64,000 bases of DNA from Thioclava sp. GXIMD2076 (lineage in GTDB: Bacteria > Pseudomonadota > Alphaproteobacteria > Rhodobacterales > Rhodobacteraceae). Below, piece by piece: positions 55,077 through 62,902 of the stretch; the stretch's first letter is position 1; each line of letters starts with the position of its first letter. The stretch spans positions 496,001 through 560,000 of the forward strand of contig NZ_CP149934.1 in assembly GCF_037949795.1 (NCBI RefSeq). Direction: 5' to 3'. A program made the position numbers and the translations under genes. The notes under the pieces are model-generated. The model made no database searches, had not been told where the DNA came from, and worked only from the letters and a program-made list of their open reading frames with translations.

Positions 55077-55754
55077 ATGTCGACAAGCGTGGAAAACCTG
55101 CTGAAGGCGCGCCAATCCACCCGCGCCTTCCTGCCCGACCCCGTCTCGCGCGAGACGGTCGAACATCTGCTATGGGCCGCGCGCCGCGCGCCCTCGGGGG
55201 CCAATCTGCAACCGGGCAGCTTCCATGCGCTGACCGGCGACGCCTTGGCCACGCTTGTCACCAATATGACCCGCGCCATCGACGACCATCGCCCGCAAGT
55301 GGCGGAGTACGAATGGTTTCCCCGCCCGATCCCCGCGCATCTGAAAGCGCGGCAACGGGCGGCGGGCTATGCGCTTTACCAGAGCCTCGGCATCGAACGC
55401 CGCGATATCGACGGACGCCGCAGCCAGTTCAAGGCCAATTACCGCTTCTTCGACGCGCCTCTCGGGATCGTGGTCGCCATCGACCGGCGTATGGGCGAAG
55501 GTGGCTATATGGATCTGGGCATGTCGATCATGGCGCTGATGCTGGCCGCGCAGGACAAGGGTCTGGGCACGGTAGGGATCGGGGCATTGGCCAATTATGC
55601 CGATGTCGTCCATGAGACGCTGGGCCTGCCCGAGGACGAGATGGTGCTTTGCGGCATCGCCATCGGCACCCCTGACGAGAGCGCTGTGATCAACAGCTTC
55701 CGCACCGAGCGCGAACCGCTGGAGAGCTACGCCACCCTTCGCGGCTTCGACTAA
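55077..55754 (+). CDS. Nitroreductase-family FMN oxidoreductase
   Basis: 225 residues: RQSTRAFLPDPV (FMN-phosphate site), APSGANLQPG, and a glycine-rich QDKGLGTVGIGALANYADVV followed by LPEDEMVLCGIAIGTP. Reduces quinones, nitro compounds or a specific metabolite. It follows bioY by 30 bases, so it may be in the bio operon. Stop overlaps the convergent thiolase stop. Confidence 0.85.
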   Translation: MSTSVENLLKARQSTRAFLPDPVSRETVEHLLWAARRAPSGANLQPGSFHALTGDALATLVTNMTRAIDDHRPQVAEYEWFPRPIPAHLKARQRAAGYALYQSLGIERRDIDGRRSQFKANYRFFDAPLGIVVAIDRRMGEGGYMDLGMSIMALMLAAQDKGLGTVGIGALANYADVVHETLGLPEDEMVLCGIAIGTPDESAVINSFRTEREPLESYATLRGFD

Positions 55755-56812
55755 TCCCGATGGAACAGCAAGGCGGTGCCGATACCGCCTGCTGCCGCAA
55801 TGGCGGCCAGTCCGGTCTCGCCCCTGGCGAGGTCATGGAAAAGCCGCACCGCCAGTATCGCCCCCGAAGCGCCGATCGGATGGCCCCGCGCCAAGGCACC
55901 GCCTTTCAGGTTGACACGATCCGGATCGATCCCCGCCTTGCGAAGGCAGGCCAGCGCCTGCACCGCATAGGCTTCCATGATCTCCACGCGATCCGCCCCT
56001 GCCCCGTCAATCGCCTCGATAGCGGCGACTGGCGCGAGACCCGGCAGATCGGGTGTGGCGCCCAGCGTGCGGCCCCGCCCAATGCGCACACCGCGCCCTT
56101 GCGCCTGCGCCCCGGCCATCAGCACGCAAAACGCCGCGCCGTCGGCGGCCACCGCCGCATTGCCCGCCGTCACATCGCCCGCAATCACCGGACTGTGCGC
56201 CATCAGCTTGGCACTGGCCTTGCGCGCAAAAGGATCACGGCGGATTTCATTAATTTCCGCAATTTCAGGAAACTCAGAACAAACTGTTCTCAAATGGCTT
56301 TCAACAGCCCACGCATCGGCTTCCTGGCGTGATATCCCGCAGAGACGGCCAAGCTGGTCCGCCGCATCAGCCATATCGGGATCGCGCTCCGGCCAAGGGG
56401 TAAACGGTGCTTGAGTATAGAACTCCGGCCCCTCCGCCCGTTGAAACGCCCGCAGCGGGCGGCGCGAATAGCTCTCTACCCCACCGGCAATCACGACCCG
56501 TGCCTGACCGCTGGCAATCAGCGCCTGCCCGAGCATGATCGCATCAAGCCCGCCCGCGCATTGCCGGTCAAGGCTCAGCCCCGCCACGCGCTCGGGCAGC
56601 CCCGCGCCCAAGGCCACGACCCGCGCGACATTTCCCCCCGGACCGATCGCATTGGAACAGATCACCTCGTCCACATCCTCCGGTCCGATCCCCGCATCCG
56701 CCAGACAGGCGGCAATCACCGGCGCGGCGATCTCGTGCGGGTCGAGCCCGGCAAAGCCCCCCCCGCGCGGCACAACGGCCGAACGACGTGCGGAGATGAT
56801 GCGCACCGTCAT
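55751..56812 (-). CDS. Thiolase-fold protein lacking the second catalytic cysteine
   Basis: 353 residues of the thiolase family: nucleophilic Cys85 in RQCAGG, NEAYA-type loop altered to MEAYAV, and His311 in GGALARGHPIGASGA. The usual C-terminal CIGGG is AAAGG (Ala339 in place of the second catalytic Cys). Shorter than the 390-residue norm. Claisen condensation would be impaired, so it may act as a hydrolase-like or transfer enzyme. Overlaps the adenylating-enzyme gene by ATGA. Confidence 0.75.
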   Translation of the reverse strand: MTVRIISARRSAVVPRGGGFAGLDPHEIAAPVIAACLADAGIGPEDVDEVICSNAIGPGGNVARVVALGAGLPERVAGLSLDRQCAGGLDAIMLGQALIASGQARVVIAGGVESYSRRPLRAFQRAEGPEFYTQAPFTPWPERDPDMADAADQLGRLCGISRQEADAWAVESHLRTVCSEFPEIAEINEIRRDPFARKASAKLMAHSPVIAGDVTAGNAAVAADGAAFCVLMAGAQAQGRGVRIGRGRTLGATPDLPGLAPVAAIEAIDGAGADRVEIMEAYAVQALACLRKAGIDPDRVNLKGGALARGHPIGASGAILAVRLFHDLARGETGLAAIAAAGGIGTALLFHRD

Positions 56813-57912
56813 ATCATCGCCTCGAGCCGTTGCAGATCGGGCTTGCCGCTGGGCAGCAACGGCAACGGATCGACCCGTTGCCAGCCATGCGGGGCCGCAG
56901 TCGGACCGACCCTGTGACGGAAGGCCGCCAGCGCCTCCTCGACCTGCGCACCCTGTGGCCCCTGCCCGACCATCGCCCAGAGACGCGCCCCGCGCAGAGC
57001 GTCACGCCGCGCCACCACCGCAACCGGACAGCCCAGCCTTTCCGACAAAAAGGCCTCCGCCGGTTCGGGGCTCACAAGATGGTCCAGCACCTGCACCACC
57101 CGCCCCTTGCGCCCTTGCACATAGACATAACCGTCGGCATCGATCTGGCCGATCTCCCCCACGGACAGAAACCCATCATCGGACCAGCGTGTCTCTGGGC
57201 TCCCGCCGAGCCCGTAACCCTCGAAAAGATAAGGGCTCCTCACCCATAACTCCCCTGCCCCGTCGGTCCGGATCTCGACCTCCGGATAAGCGCGTCCGAC
57301 CGAACCTTCAGGCGCATCCCCCGGATCCAGTGTAATGAAACTCGTCTCGGAGGCGCCGTAGAATTGCGCCACCCGCGCCTGTGGAAACCGATGTGCCAGA
57401 CGCTGCCGCAGATCGGCCGACAAGCGACCGCCGCCGATAATCCATTGCCGCAGAGAGGGCGCGTTGCCCTCGCCCATCAGGATCATCTCGGCCTGCGCGG
57501 GCGTGGCATAGACATGACTGACCCCGTGCGCGACCAGCTGGCCAAGCTGCCGGTCCGCCCGCAACCCCGACAGATCGACAAGCCCTGCCCCCGCCCATGC
57601 CGCCTCGAGCGCAGCATAGAGCGTCAGCGATTGCGCCATCGTTCCGGGGAGTCCGATCACCGCATCCTGCAAGCCGAAGAGCGCCCCGTTGCGGACAAAG
57701 CTGCGCGTCCAGCTCTCGAGACTCCGGCGGATGCGTTTGGGCGCCCCGCTACTCCCGGAGGTGGTGCATTCGATATGGCCCGCATCGATAGCGGTGATCC
57801 CGTCCGACCCGACGCGCACGCCCTGTCCGGCGGCGACCATCCCGCGCAAATGGCCGAATGTGCCCCGAGGGTCGAAAAGGATCGGCCCCTGCCAATCGAT
57901 ACAGGCCACCAT
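56809..57912 (-). CDS. Compact ANL-family adenylating enzyme (acyl-CoA synthetase-like)
   Basis: 367 residues, about 150 shorter than typical members, lacking much of the N-terminal subdomain but keeping the P-loop TTSGSSGAPK (50-59), YGASET, GEIGQIDADGYVYVQGR and the C-terminal catalytic Lys in LPSGKPDL. It would activate a carboxylate as an adenylate or thioester. ATG 57912 (GTG 57915 possible) lies just after aroQ. Coupled to the odd thiolase; substrate unknown. Confidence 0.75.
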   Translation of the reverse strand: MVACIDWQGPILFDPRGTFGHLRGMVAAGQGVRVGSDGITAIDAGHIECTTSGSSGAPKRIRRSLESWTRSFVRNGALFGLQDAVIGLPGTMAQSLTLYAALEAAWAGAGLVDLSGLRADRQLGQLVAHGVSHVYATPAQAEMILMGEGNAPSLRQWIIGGGRLSADLRQRLAHRFPQARVAQFYGASETSFITLDPGDAPEGSVGRAYPEVEIRTDGAGELWVRSPYLFEGYGLGGSPETRWSDDGFLSVGEIGQIDADGYVYVQGRKGRVVQVLDHLVSPEPAEAFLSERLGCPVAVVARRDALRGARLWAMVGQGPQGAQVEEALAAFRHRVGPTAAPHGWQRVDPLPLLPSGKPDLQRLEAMI

Positions 57913-57915
57913 CAC

Positions 57916-58353
57916 TCAGCCCAGAAGGCTCAGGATACGGCGGACGGCAAATTCGTAGCCCTCGATCCCGCAGCCGCAGATCACGCCATCCGCACGTCCC
58001 GAAACATAGGAGTGATGGCGGAAGGCCTCGCGTTTGTGGATGTTGGAGATATGCACCTCGAGGACCGGCCCTTCATAGGCGTTGAGCGCGTCAAGGATGG
58101 CGACCGAGGTATGACTATAGGCGCCCGGATTGATCACGATTGCGCAGGCTTTCTCACGCGCCTCGTGGATCGTATCGATGATCACGCCCTCATGGTTGGA
58201 CTGGAACAGTGCGACCTCGGCACCGCCCGCCTCGGCGACGGCACGGCAGTTTTTCTCGATATCATCCAGAGTATCGCGGCCGTAAATCTCCGGTTGGCGC
58301 TTGCCGAGAAGATTCAGGTTTGGTCCGTTCAGGATATAGATTAACTTAGACAT
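57916..58353 (-). CDS. aroQ: AroQ, type II 3-dehydroquinate dehydratase
   Basis: 145 residues: [17 protein letters not shown] (9-25), [13 protein letters not shown] and [17 protein letters not shown], all conserved in type II enzymes. Dehydrates 3-dehydroquinate in the shikimate or quinate pathway. ATG 58353 follows AAGGA. It heads the - strand group aroQ, ANL enzyme, thiolase. Confidence 0.93.
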   Translation of the reverse strand: MSKLIYILNGPNLNLLGKRQPEIYGRDTLDDIEKNCRAVAEAGGAEVALFQSNHEGVIIDTIHEAREKACAIVINPGAYSHTSVAILDALNAYEGPVLEVHISNIHKREAFRHHSYVSGRADGVICGCGIEGYEFAVRRILSLLG

Positions 58354-58492
58354 TGGTGCATCCTTTGACTCCATGCCACCGATCTATCGTGACGCGGCAT
58401 CTGCGTCAAAGGACAGGACCTGAATGCGCCGCTTTTCTCATGGGTTTGAGGCATATAATCGATGTTATCATACTTCGTCGATTTTTATAGCC

Positions 58493-58503
58493 ATGTATAC
58501 TAT
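58493..58503. promoter_or_regulatory. Candidate GntR operator between aroQ and the GntR gene
   Basis: ATGTATACTAT, centred on a GTATAC palindrome, in the 202-base AT-rich divergent spacer. FCD-type GntR proteins often bind such sites. Speculative. Confidence 0.35.
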
Positions 58504-58555
58504 TTACAGCGTATAGATCGGCTTAAGTTAATATGAGTCCCATCTTCAGGTTATC

Positions 58556-59230
58556 ATGCGCAAAGCAACCCTCGTCTCTACGCTCTACGATGCGTTATTG
58601 GACCGTCTTCTGAGCAATCAGTTGAAGCCGGGCGAAAAGATCAATCTCGACCGGCTCCGCGCCGAACTCGGGGTTTCGATCAGCCCCTTGCGCGAAGCTG
58701 TATCCCGCCTGACCGGCACGCGCCTCATTCAATTCGAGGACCAGCGCGGTTATACCGTGTCGGAGGTCTCGCTCGTTGATTTCCACGAGGTGATGGAGAT
58801 CTGCCGCAATAGCGAATGCTTCGCGCTGACCCGCGCCATCGAACAGGGTGACCTGCAATGGGAAAGCGACATCACCGCGGCCCTTTACCGTCTGCGCAAC
58901 ACCGAGGCCAATCTGCGCTCCCCTGAATGGGAGATCGCTCATCGGGACTTCCATCGGACCCTCGTTTCGGCCTGCAAGATGCCGCGTATCCATGCCATCA
59001 TCGAACAGATCGCCATTGCCCAGAGGCGCTACCGCGGGCTGATTGACGCCCATGCGCTGAGCGACCGATCTGCAGATCACATCCAGCTCGCCGAGGCGGC
59101 TCTTGCGCGGGATGCCGAGCGCGGCTGCGAGATCATGCGCCAGCACATCTCCAGCGTCGAGCAGGAGATGACACTGCTGCTCCATGGTTATTTCGAGCGT
59201 GAGAGCGCGGGAGATATCGCCGCGCAATAG
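58556..59230 (+). CDS. GntR-family (FCD subfamily) transcriptional regulator
   Basis: 224 residues: winged helix (about 10-75; LDRLRAELGVSISPLREAVSRL) and an all-helical FCD ligand domain with metal-binding His/Asp (HRDFHRTLV; QHISSVEQE). Divergent from aroQ and the ANL/thiolase genes, so it may regulate them. Followed by a strong terminator. Confidence 0.85.
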   Translation: MRKATLVSTLYDALLDRLLSNQLKPGEKINLDRLRAELGVSISPLREAVSRLTGTRLIQFEDQRGYTVSEVSLVDFHEVMEICRNSECFALTRAIEQGDLQWESDITAALYRLRNTEANLRSPEWEIAHRDFHRTLVSACKMPRIHAIIEQIAIAQRRYRGLIDAHALSDRSADHIQLAEAALARDAERGCEIMRQHISSVEQEMTLLLHGYFERESAGDIAAQ

Positions 59231-59255
59231 AGCCTGCCTCTGACAATACTCCATA

Positions 59256-59285
59256 AAAAAGCGGCGGGGAAACCCGCCGCTTTTT
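59256..59285. terminator. Strong bidirectional terminator between the GntR gene and parB
   Basis: AAAAA-GCGGCGGG-GAAA-CCCGCCGC-TTTTT: 8 GC pairs extended by A/T runs on both sides. It isolates the partition operon. Confidence 0.9.
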
Positions 59286-59301
59286 CTTCCCCACGGGGAA
59301 G
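59286..59301. repeat. parS-like palindrome A
   Basis: CTTCCCCACGGGGAAG, the five-base neighbour of the parB stop codon. Same 6-bp arms TTCCCC/GGGGAA as the four copies inside parAB, with centre AC. Confidence 0.65.
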
Positions 59302-59305
59302 GTTT

Positions 59306-60409
59306 TCATGAAAGCCCGTCTAGAAGATCTTTCAGGGCACGTTCCAGACTGGTGCGATCCACAGTCGAGAAATCGCGATCAAGCCGGATCTCCAGCCGGC
59401 CATTCGAGGCCGTACATTTGGCGGCTCCGGTACGGGTCTGGACCTGGAACACGGTGCGCGCCTTACCGCTCCGCGGCTTGGCGGCGGGTTTCGGCACGAG
59501 AGCCGGACGAGCGGTGTCCTCGCCGATCGCCTGCCGCAACACATCCAGCTCGTCACTGGCGGAATGGTTATCCCAGTCTTTCAGAGCCTCACGCACCTGC
59601 GCCACGATCTCGGGCCGGTCCTCCATTTCAGAGACGAACTTCAGTCCCAGCGAACGGGGCACATGCTGGATGAACTTCAGATCCTCGCCCAGACGGTCCA
59701 CCAGCTTGATGAAGCTGCGGATATAGCTGCGTTTCTGGTAGCCCGCGCTTGCGAAGAGCTCGGCCACCGCCTTGTCGGGATCCATCTGCGCGGTGCCGGG
59801 ATCCTTGGCATAGTTCAACGCGAGCCCGGCCATCTCTCCGAAGGAGATGTCCTTACGCACGAGGTTCTCGTCGACCATGCGGCGGTAAAGACCCTCAAGA
59901 CCTTCCCCGCGGGGAAGAATGCCAGCGGGGATTACCCCCCAACGCTCGGCATCACCGGTCTCCTCGAGCAGGGACTTATAGGCCGAAAGCCTCCTAAACC
60001 CTTGAATTAGCTCGAATTTCCCATCATCGCGCGCTTCGACACGGATCGGATTGGACAGCCCCAACTCGCGGATGGACTTGATCAGCTCGGTCAGCTCGAA
60101 ATCATCGTCCTTGGCACGGTCGCGGATCAGCTTCCACGTCTCGATCTGGTCGAGCGGGATCATATCGACCATCAGGCCGAGCTTTTTCATCCGCACATGC
60201 TCTGCGGCCAGCGCGTCATTCTCGGCGCGGATCTTTGCCTCGAGAGCTGTCCGGTCGCGCAGGCTGGCCGCGTTCTCGCTGATGGCGGCGGCCATGGGCG
60301 AGCGCCGGTTCTGCGGGGCAGGGGCCTCGGGTTCGACCTTCCCCGCAGGGAAGGTGCCTGTTTCATCGTCCTCGGGAAGGTCGATGGCGAAGGTCCGACG
60401 CTTCTTCAT
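59306..60409 (-). CDS. parB: ParB-family centromere-binding partition protein
   Basis: 367 residues: ParB N-terminal domain (IPLDQIETWKLIRDRA...LTELIKSIRELGLSNPIRV...LIQGFRRLSAYKSL, about 85-150), a helix-turn-helix middle (VRKDISFGEMAGLALNYAKDPG; FASAGYQKRSYIRSFIKL) and a C-terminal dimerisation part. It binds centromere sites and stimulates ParA. ATG overlaps the parA stop. The gene itself contains two parS-like palindromes (60336-60355 and 59902-59917), which encode FPAGK and LPRGE. Confidence 0.9.
   Translation of the reverse strand: MKKRRTFAIDLPEDDETGTFPAGKVEPEAPAPQNRRSPMAAAISENAASLRDRTALEAKIRAENDALAAEHVRMKKLGLMVDMIPLDQIETWKLIRDRAKDDDFELTELIKSIRELGLSNPIRVEARDDGKFELIQGFRRLSAYKSLLEETGDAERWGVIPAGILPRGEGLEGLYRRMVDENLVRKDISFGEMAGLALNYAKDPGTAQMDPDKAVAELFASAGYQKRSYIRSFIKLVDRLGEDLKFIQHVPRSLGLKFVSEMEDRPEIVAQVREALKDWDNHSASDELDVLRQAIGEDTARPALVPKPAAKPRSGKARTVFQVQTRTGAAKCTASNGRLEIRLDRDFSTVDRTSLERALKDLLDGLS
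59902..59917. repeat. parS-like palindrome B inside parB
   Basis: CTTCCCCGCGGGGAAG, a perfect 16-base palindrome. On the coding strand it is read as LPRGE, a codon phase one base shifted from copies C and D. Confidence 0.7.
60336..60355. repeat. parS-like palindrome C near the start of parB
   Basis: 8-bp arms ACCTTCCC / GGGAAGGT around CGCA; one mismatch to the core. Encodes TFPAGKV. Confidence 0.65.
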
Positions 60410-61713
60410 TCAATCTCCTCCAGTTTCTCCCATGCGTTCAGGAAGGTCGCACGGAACTCATCATAGGCGCGGTCAAAGGAGGCGCGCGCCCTGCGCCAGG
60501 TCTCTCGGGTCATCGTGCGGTAGTCTATCTCGTAAACAGATGACAGGAAACGCCCCGACTGCTCGACCGCCCGCGTCATCTCGATCGGGTTATCGGCTAA
60601 GCGTTCACCAAACACATTACGGAAGGCTTCGAACATCGCACGGTGCAGATCGTTGCCCGGCTCGAACCGCGTCATCAGGAAACGGATGTCGAGGAATTCC
60701 TTCGGCAAGGTCATATTCCCCGCGGGGAAGGTCCCCTCGAACCCGTGGGAGAGATCGCCCAGGGCTTCCGAAAGCTGTCCGATGAAGGAGGTGGTCGAGT
60801 CGTATTCCCAATAACCGGGCCCCGAGGGAATATAGAGGACATCGGCCGCGAAGACCGCGTTCATCGACTGGTATCCGATGGCCGGCGGGCAGTCGAACAC
60901 GATGACATCATAGCTGTCATGGGGCACCGCATCGAGATAGCGGGCGACCGCGGCGAAGAATGACCAGTCAGGATTGAGATGGCGGTATTGCGCGGAGGCG
61001 AACTCGACGAAGGCCGCGTTGGCGCAGGAGGGGATCATGTCGATCGTAGGCCACGCGGTGGTGCGGATGAAATCGGTGATGCGAAGGCTGTCGAGCCCCA
61101 GATCAAGGATCGAGCCGGGAAGCCTGCGATGGGGCAGGGCCGTGCCGGATTCGGCTGCGCGGGGCGCATTGTTCATCCGCTCGGTCTCGCGGATGAGGTC
61201 GCGCGCGATGATCCCCCAGACGGTCAACTCCTCGGAGACATCGGTGAGGCCCATCGAATGGGTCAGCGTGGCCTGCGGGTCGAAATCGACGAGCAGGACG
61301 CGATAGCCATCGAGGGCCGCCGCATGCGCCATATGGAGTGCCACGGTCGATTTACCGGCTCCGCCCTTGAAGTTGGAGATGGCCACGCGGATCGCGCGCT
61401 TCTTATGCGGTCGCGGCGGCTGCAGGGAGCGGCGGTTAACCTTCATCTTGCGCCGCATCTCGTTGATCTCCGGAAGGGTGAACCAGCGCTGGCGGCCCTC
61501 CTCCTCGACTTCCCCGCCGGGAAGGTCAAGATCGGCGGCCAAGCGGCCACGGAAGGTCGATTGGTTGATCTTCAGGATCAGCTCGGAGACCTCCCAGCTG
61601 GAGAAGCGGCGCAATGTCTTCTCGTGCTCGGGCGAGAAGGTCTGCTTGCGGATGGCTGCCTGCATCTTGAGCGAGCGGGAATGCAGCTCCTCCAGACTTT
61701 CGTGAGTGAACAT
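60406..61713 (-). CDS. parA: ParA/RepA-type partition ATPase
   Basis: 435 residues with an N-terminal DNA-binding extension (about 1-100, a RYxxxEI-like FTLPEINEMRRKM segment) typical of type Ia plasmid ParA, then deviant Walker A FKGGAGKST (115-123), VLLVDFDPQATLT and Walker B VIVFDCPP. Moves plasmid copies and represses its own operon. ATG 61713 follows GAGG. Contains palindromes D and E. Confidence 0.92.
   Translation of the reverse strand: MFTHESLEELHSRSLKMQAAIRKQTFSPEHEKTLRRFSSWEVSELILKINQSTFRGRLAADLDLPGGEVEEEGRQRWFTLPEINEMRRKMKVNRRSLQPPRPHKKRAIRVAISNFKGGAGKSTVALHMAHAAALDGYRVLLVDFDPQATLTHSMGLTDVSEELTVWGIIARDLIRETERMNNAPRAAESGTALPHRRLPGSILDLGLDSLRITDFIRTTAWPTIDMIPSCANAAFVEFASAQYRHLNPDWSFFAAVARYLDAVPHDSYDVIVFDCPPAIGYQSMNAVFAADVLYIPSGPGYWEYDSTTSFIGQLSEALGDLSHGFEGTFPAGNMTLPKEFLDIRFLMTRFEPGNDLHRAMFEAFRNVFGERLADNPIEMTRAVEQSGRFLSSVYEIDYRTMTRETWRRARASFDRAYDEFRATFLNAWEKLEEIE
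60716..60729. repeat. parS-like palindrome D inside parA
   Basis: Perfect TTCCCCGCGGGGAA, encoding FPAGN on the coding strand. Confidence 0.7.
61510..61523. repeat. parS-like palindrome E inside parA
   Basis: TTCCCCGCCGGGAA, one mismatch; read as LPGGE in the same codon phase as copy B. Confidence 0.6.
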
Positions 61714-61837
61714 ATCTGCCTCTTTCGGACGTTGATTATCTCTGAACCCAGAAATACGCCGGATTTGCCTTTGACGCAAAAAGAAAGTTATAAATATAGC
61801 GGAAAGTTCGAACAGCGTCCGGCGCCAATGAATTAAA

Positions 61838-61851
61838 CGGTCTCGAGACCG
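61838..61851. promoter_or_regulatory. Perfect 14-base palindrome upstream of parA
   Basis: CGGTCTCGAGACCG, 125 bases before the parA ATG. Different from the parS-like sequence; could be the ParA autorepression operator. Confidence 0.45.
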
Positions 61852-61930
61852 AATCGACCTGCCAGTGATTCTCCCGTGTAGACCGAGTCGCGGGCGATTC
61901 CTTGAGGGGACAATATCGGGCCATTCCGGG

Positions 61931-61984
61931 CAATTAGGGTGACATTTCCACCCAATTAGGGTGACAGCCTATATGTCCCCCTTA
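61931..61984. repeat. Iterons of the replication origin
   Basis: CAATTAGGGTGACA occurs twice as exact direct copies starting 22 bases apart (two helical turns), followed by the inverted near-copy TGTCCCCCTTA at 61974-61984. Such iterons are initiator-binding sites of plasmid origins. Confidence 0.75.
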
Positions 61985-62191
61985 ACCTATGATTACCATT
62001 TTTTCTGATCAAAAGAGGATTGGAAGAAGGGTGAAAAACCCATCTGCTTGACAGAATCGAATTTCCGGACGCAAATGGCCAACATCGAGAGGAAAGCGTT
62101 GGCTTGATGTGGCTAACCGTGATACTCTCGGCAAATGAGGCGCGAAATGACGCCCGAACAATGAAGCGCTCAAATGCGCCGGAGCAGTGGC

Positions 62192-62863
62192 ATGATGAAA
62201 AAGGCAGTGGGTCGCGGTGCGGCCGCGCGTAAATACGATTTGCTGTCCGTCCTTGGAAGCTATGCACTTTCACAGGACAAGTATATCCAGAAGCAGGCGC
62301 TCCGGCTGATCTGCCTGATAACAGCGCGATATAATTGGCAAAATGACGAGCTATCGATGGGGCAGGCCGAGATATCGAAGCTGTGGTCTGTCGATGTGCG
62401 CACGGTCAAGCGCGAGATGGCGGCGCTACGCCAACGTCGCTGGCTGATCGAAAAGCGTCCTGCGGCGCGGGGCAGGGTGGCCCTTTATGGTCTGAACGTC
62501 GCACAGATCCTCGAGGATACACGGGAGGGTTGGGCAAAGATCGGACCCGATCTGGTCGAGCGGCTCGCTCCGAGCGAACCTGCAGCGCCGGAAACGAATG
62601 TGGTGCCACTCAGGGCCGCCGATCTGCCGAGCAACGGGATCTGGCCGGACGTGGCGCGCCGTTTGCAGAGCCATCACCCGACCTTCTGGGGGGCGTGGTT
62701 CGCACAGCTGACAGTGGTCTCAGAAACCCGCGAGAGCCTCGTTCTGCGGGCAGGATCGGAATTTCAGGCCAGCTATATCGAGACGCATCTGCGCAGCACG
62801 CTCGAGGCGGTGATCCGCAATGTGGCGCCCGAGATTACGCGGGTGCAGATTGTCGCGCATTGA
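62192..62863 (+). CDS. DnaA-like plasmid replication initiator
   Basis: 223 residues. The N-terminal half (about 10-105) is a winged-helix DNA-binding domain (LSMGQAEISKLWSVDVRTVKREMAAL); the C-terminal 75 residues (WPDVARRLQSHHPTFWGAWFAQL...FQASYIETHLRSTLEAV) resemble DnaA domain I. There is no AAA domain. This is the make-up I associate with DnaA-like plasmid replicases of Rhodobacteraceae. ATG 62192 follows GGAG by seven bases; 62174 and 62195 are alternatives. Divergent from parAB across the iteron region. Confidence 0.8.
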   Translation: MMKKAVGRGAAARKYDLLSVLGSYALSQDKYIQKQALRLICLITARYNWQNDELSMGQAEISKLWSVDVRTVKREMAALRQRRWLIEKRPAARGRVALYGLNVAQILEDTREGWAKIGPDLVERLAPSEPAAPETNVVPLRAADLPSNGIWPDVARRLQSHHPTFWGAWFAQLTVVSETRESLVLRAGSEFQASYIETHLRSTLEAVIRNVAPEITRVQIVAH

Positions 62864-62866
62864 AAA

Positions 62867-62894
62867 ACGCCCCGCCGGAAGACCGGCAGGGCGT
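62867..62894. terminator. Bidirectional terminator, replicase gene / rhlE
   Basis: ACGCCC and GCCGG arms pair with CCGGC and GGGCGT around an AAGA loop; on the - strand a T-run follows. Lies four bases after the replicase stop and nine before the rhlE stop. Confidence 0.75.
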
Positions 62895-62902
62895 GTATCT
62901 GA

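Larger units (their letters stand above)
61714..62191. other. Putative replication origin and divergent parAB/rep promoter region
   Basis: 478 bases without a gene. Contains a perfect CGGTCTCGAGACCG palindrome (61838-61851), two identical 14-base iterons (61931-61944, 61953-61966), a degenerate inverted copy (61974-61984), an AT-rich stretch (about 61981-62010) that could be the unwinding element, and a TTGACA -35-like box (62048-62053) toward the replicase gene. Confidence 0.7.

Noticed and set aside
59306-62863. RepABC-type replicon
   Set aside because: The initiator is divergent from parAB, is only 223 residues long, has a DnaA-I-like domain instead of a RepC fold, and the palindromes do not match the RepABC parS pattern.
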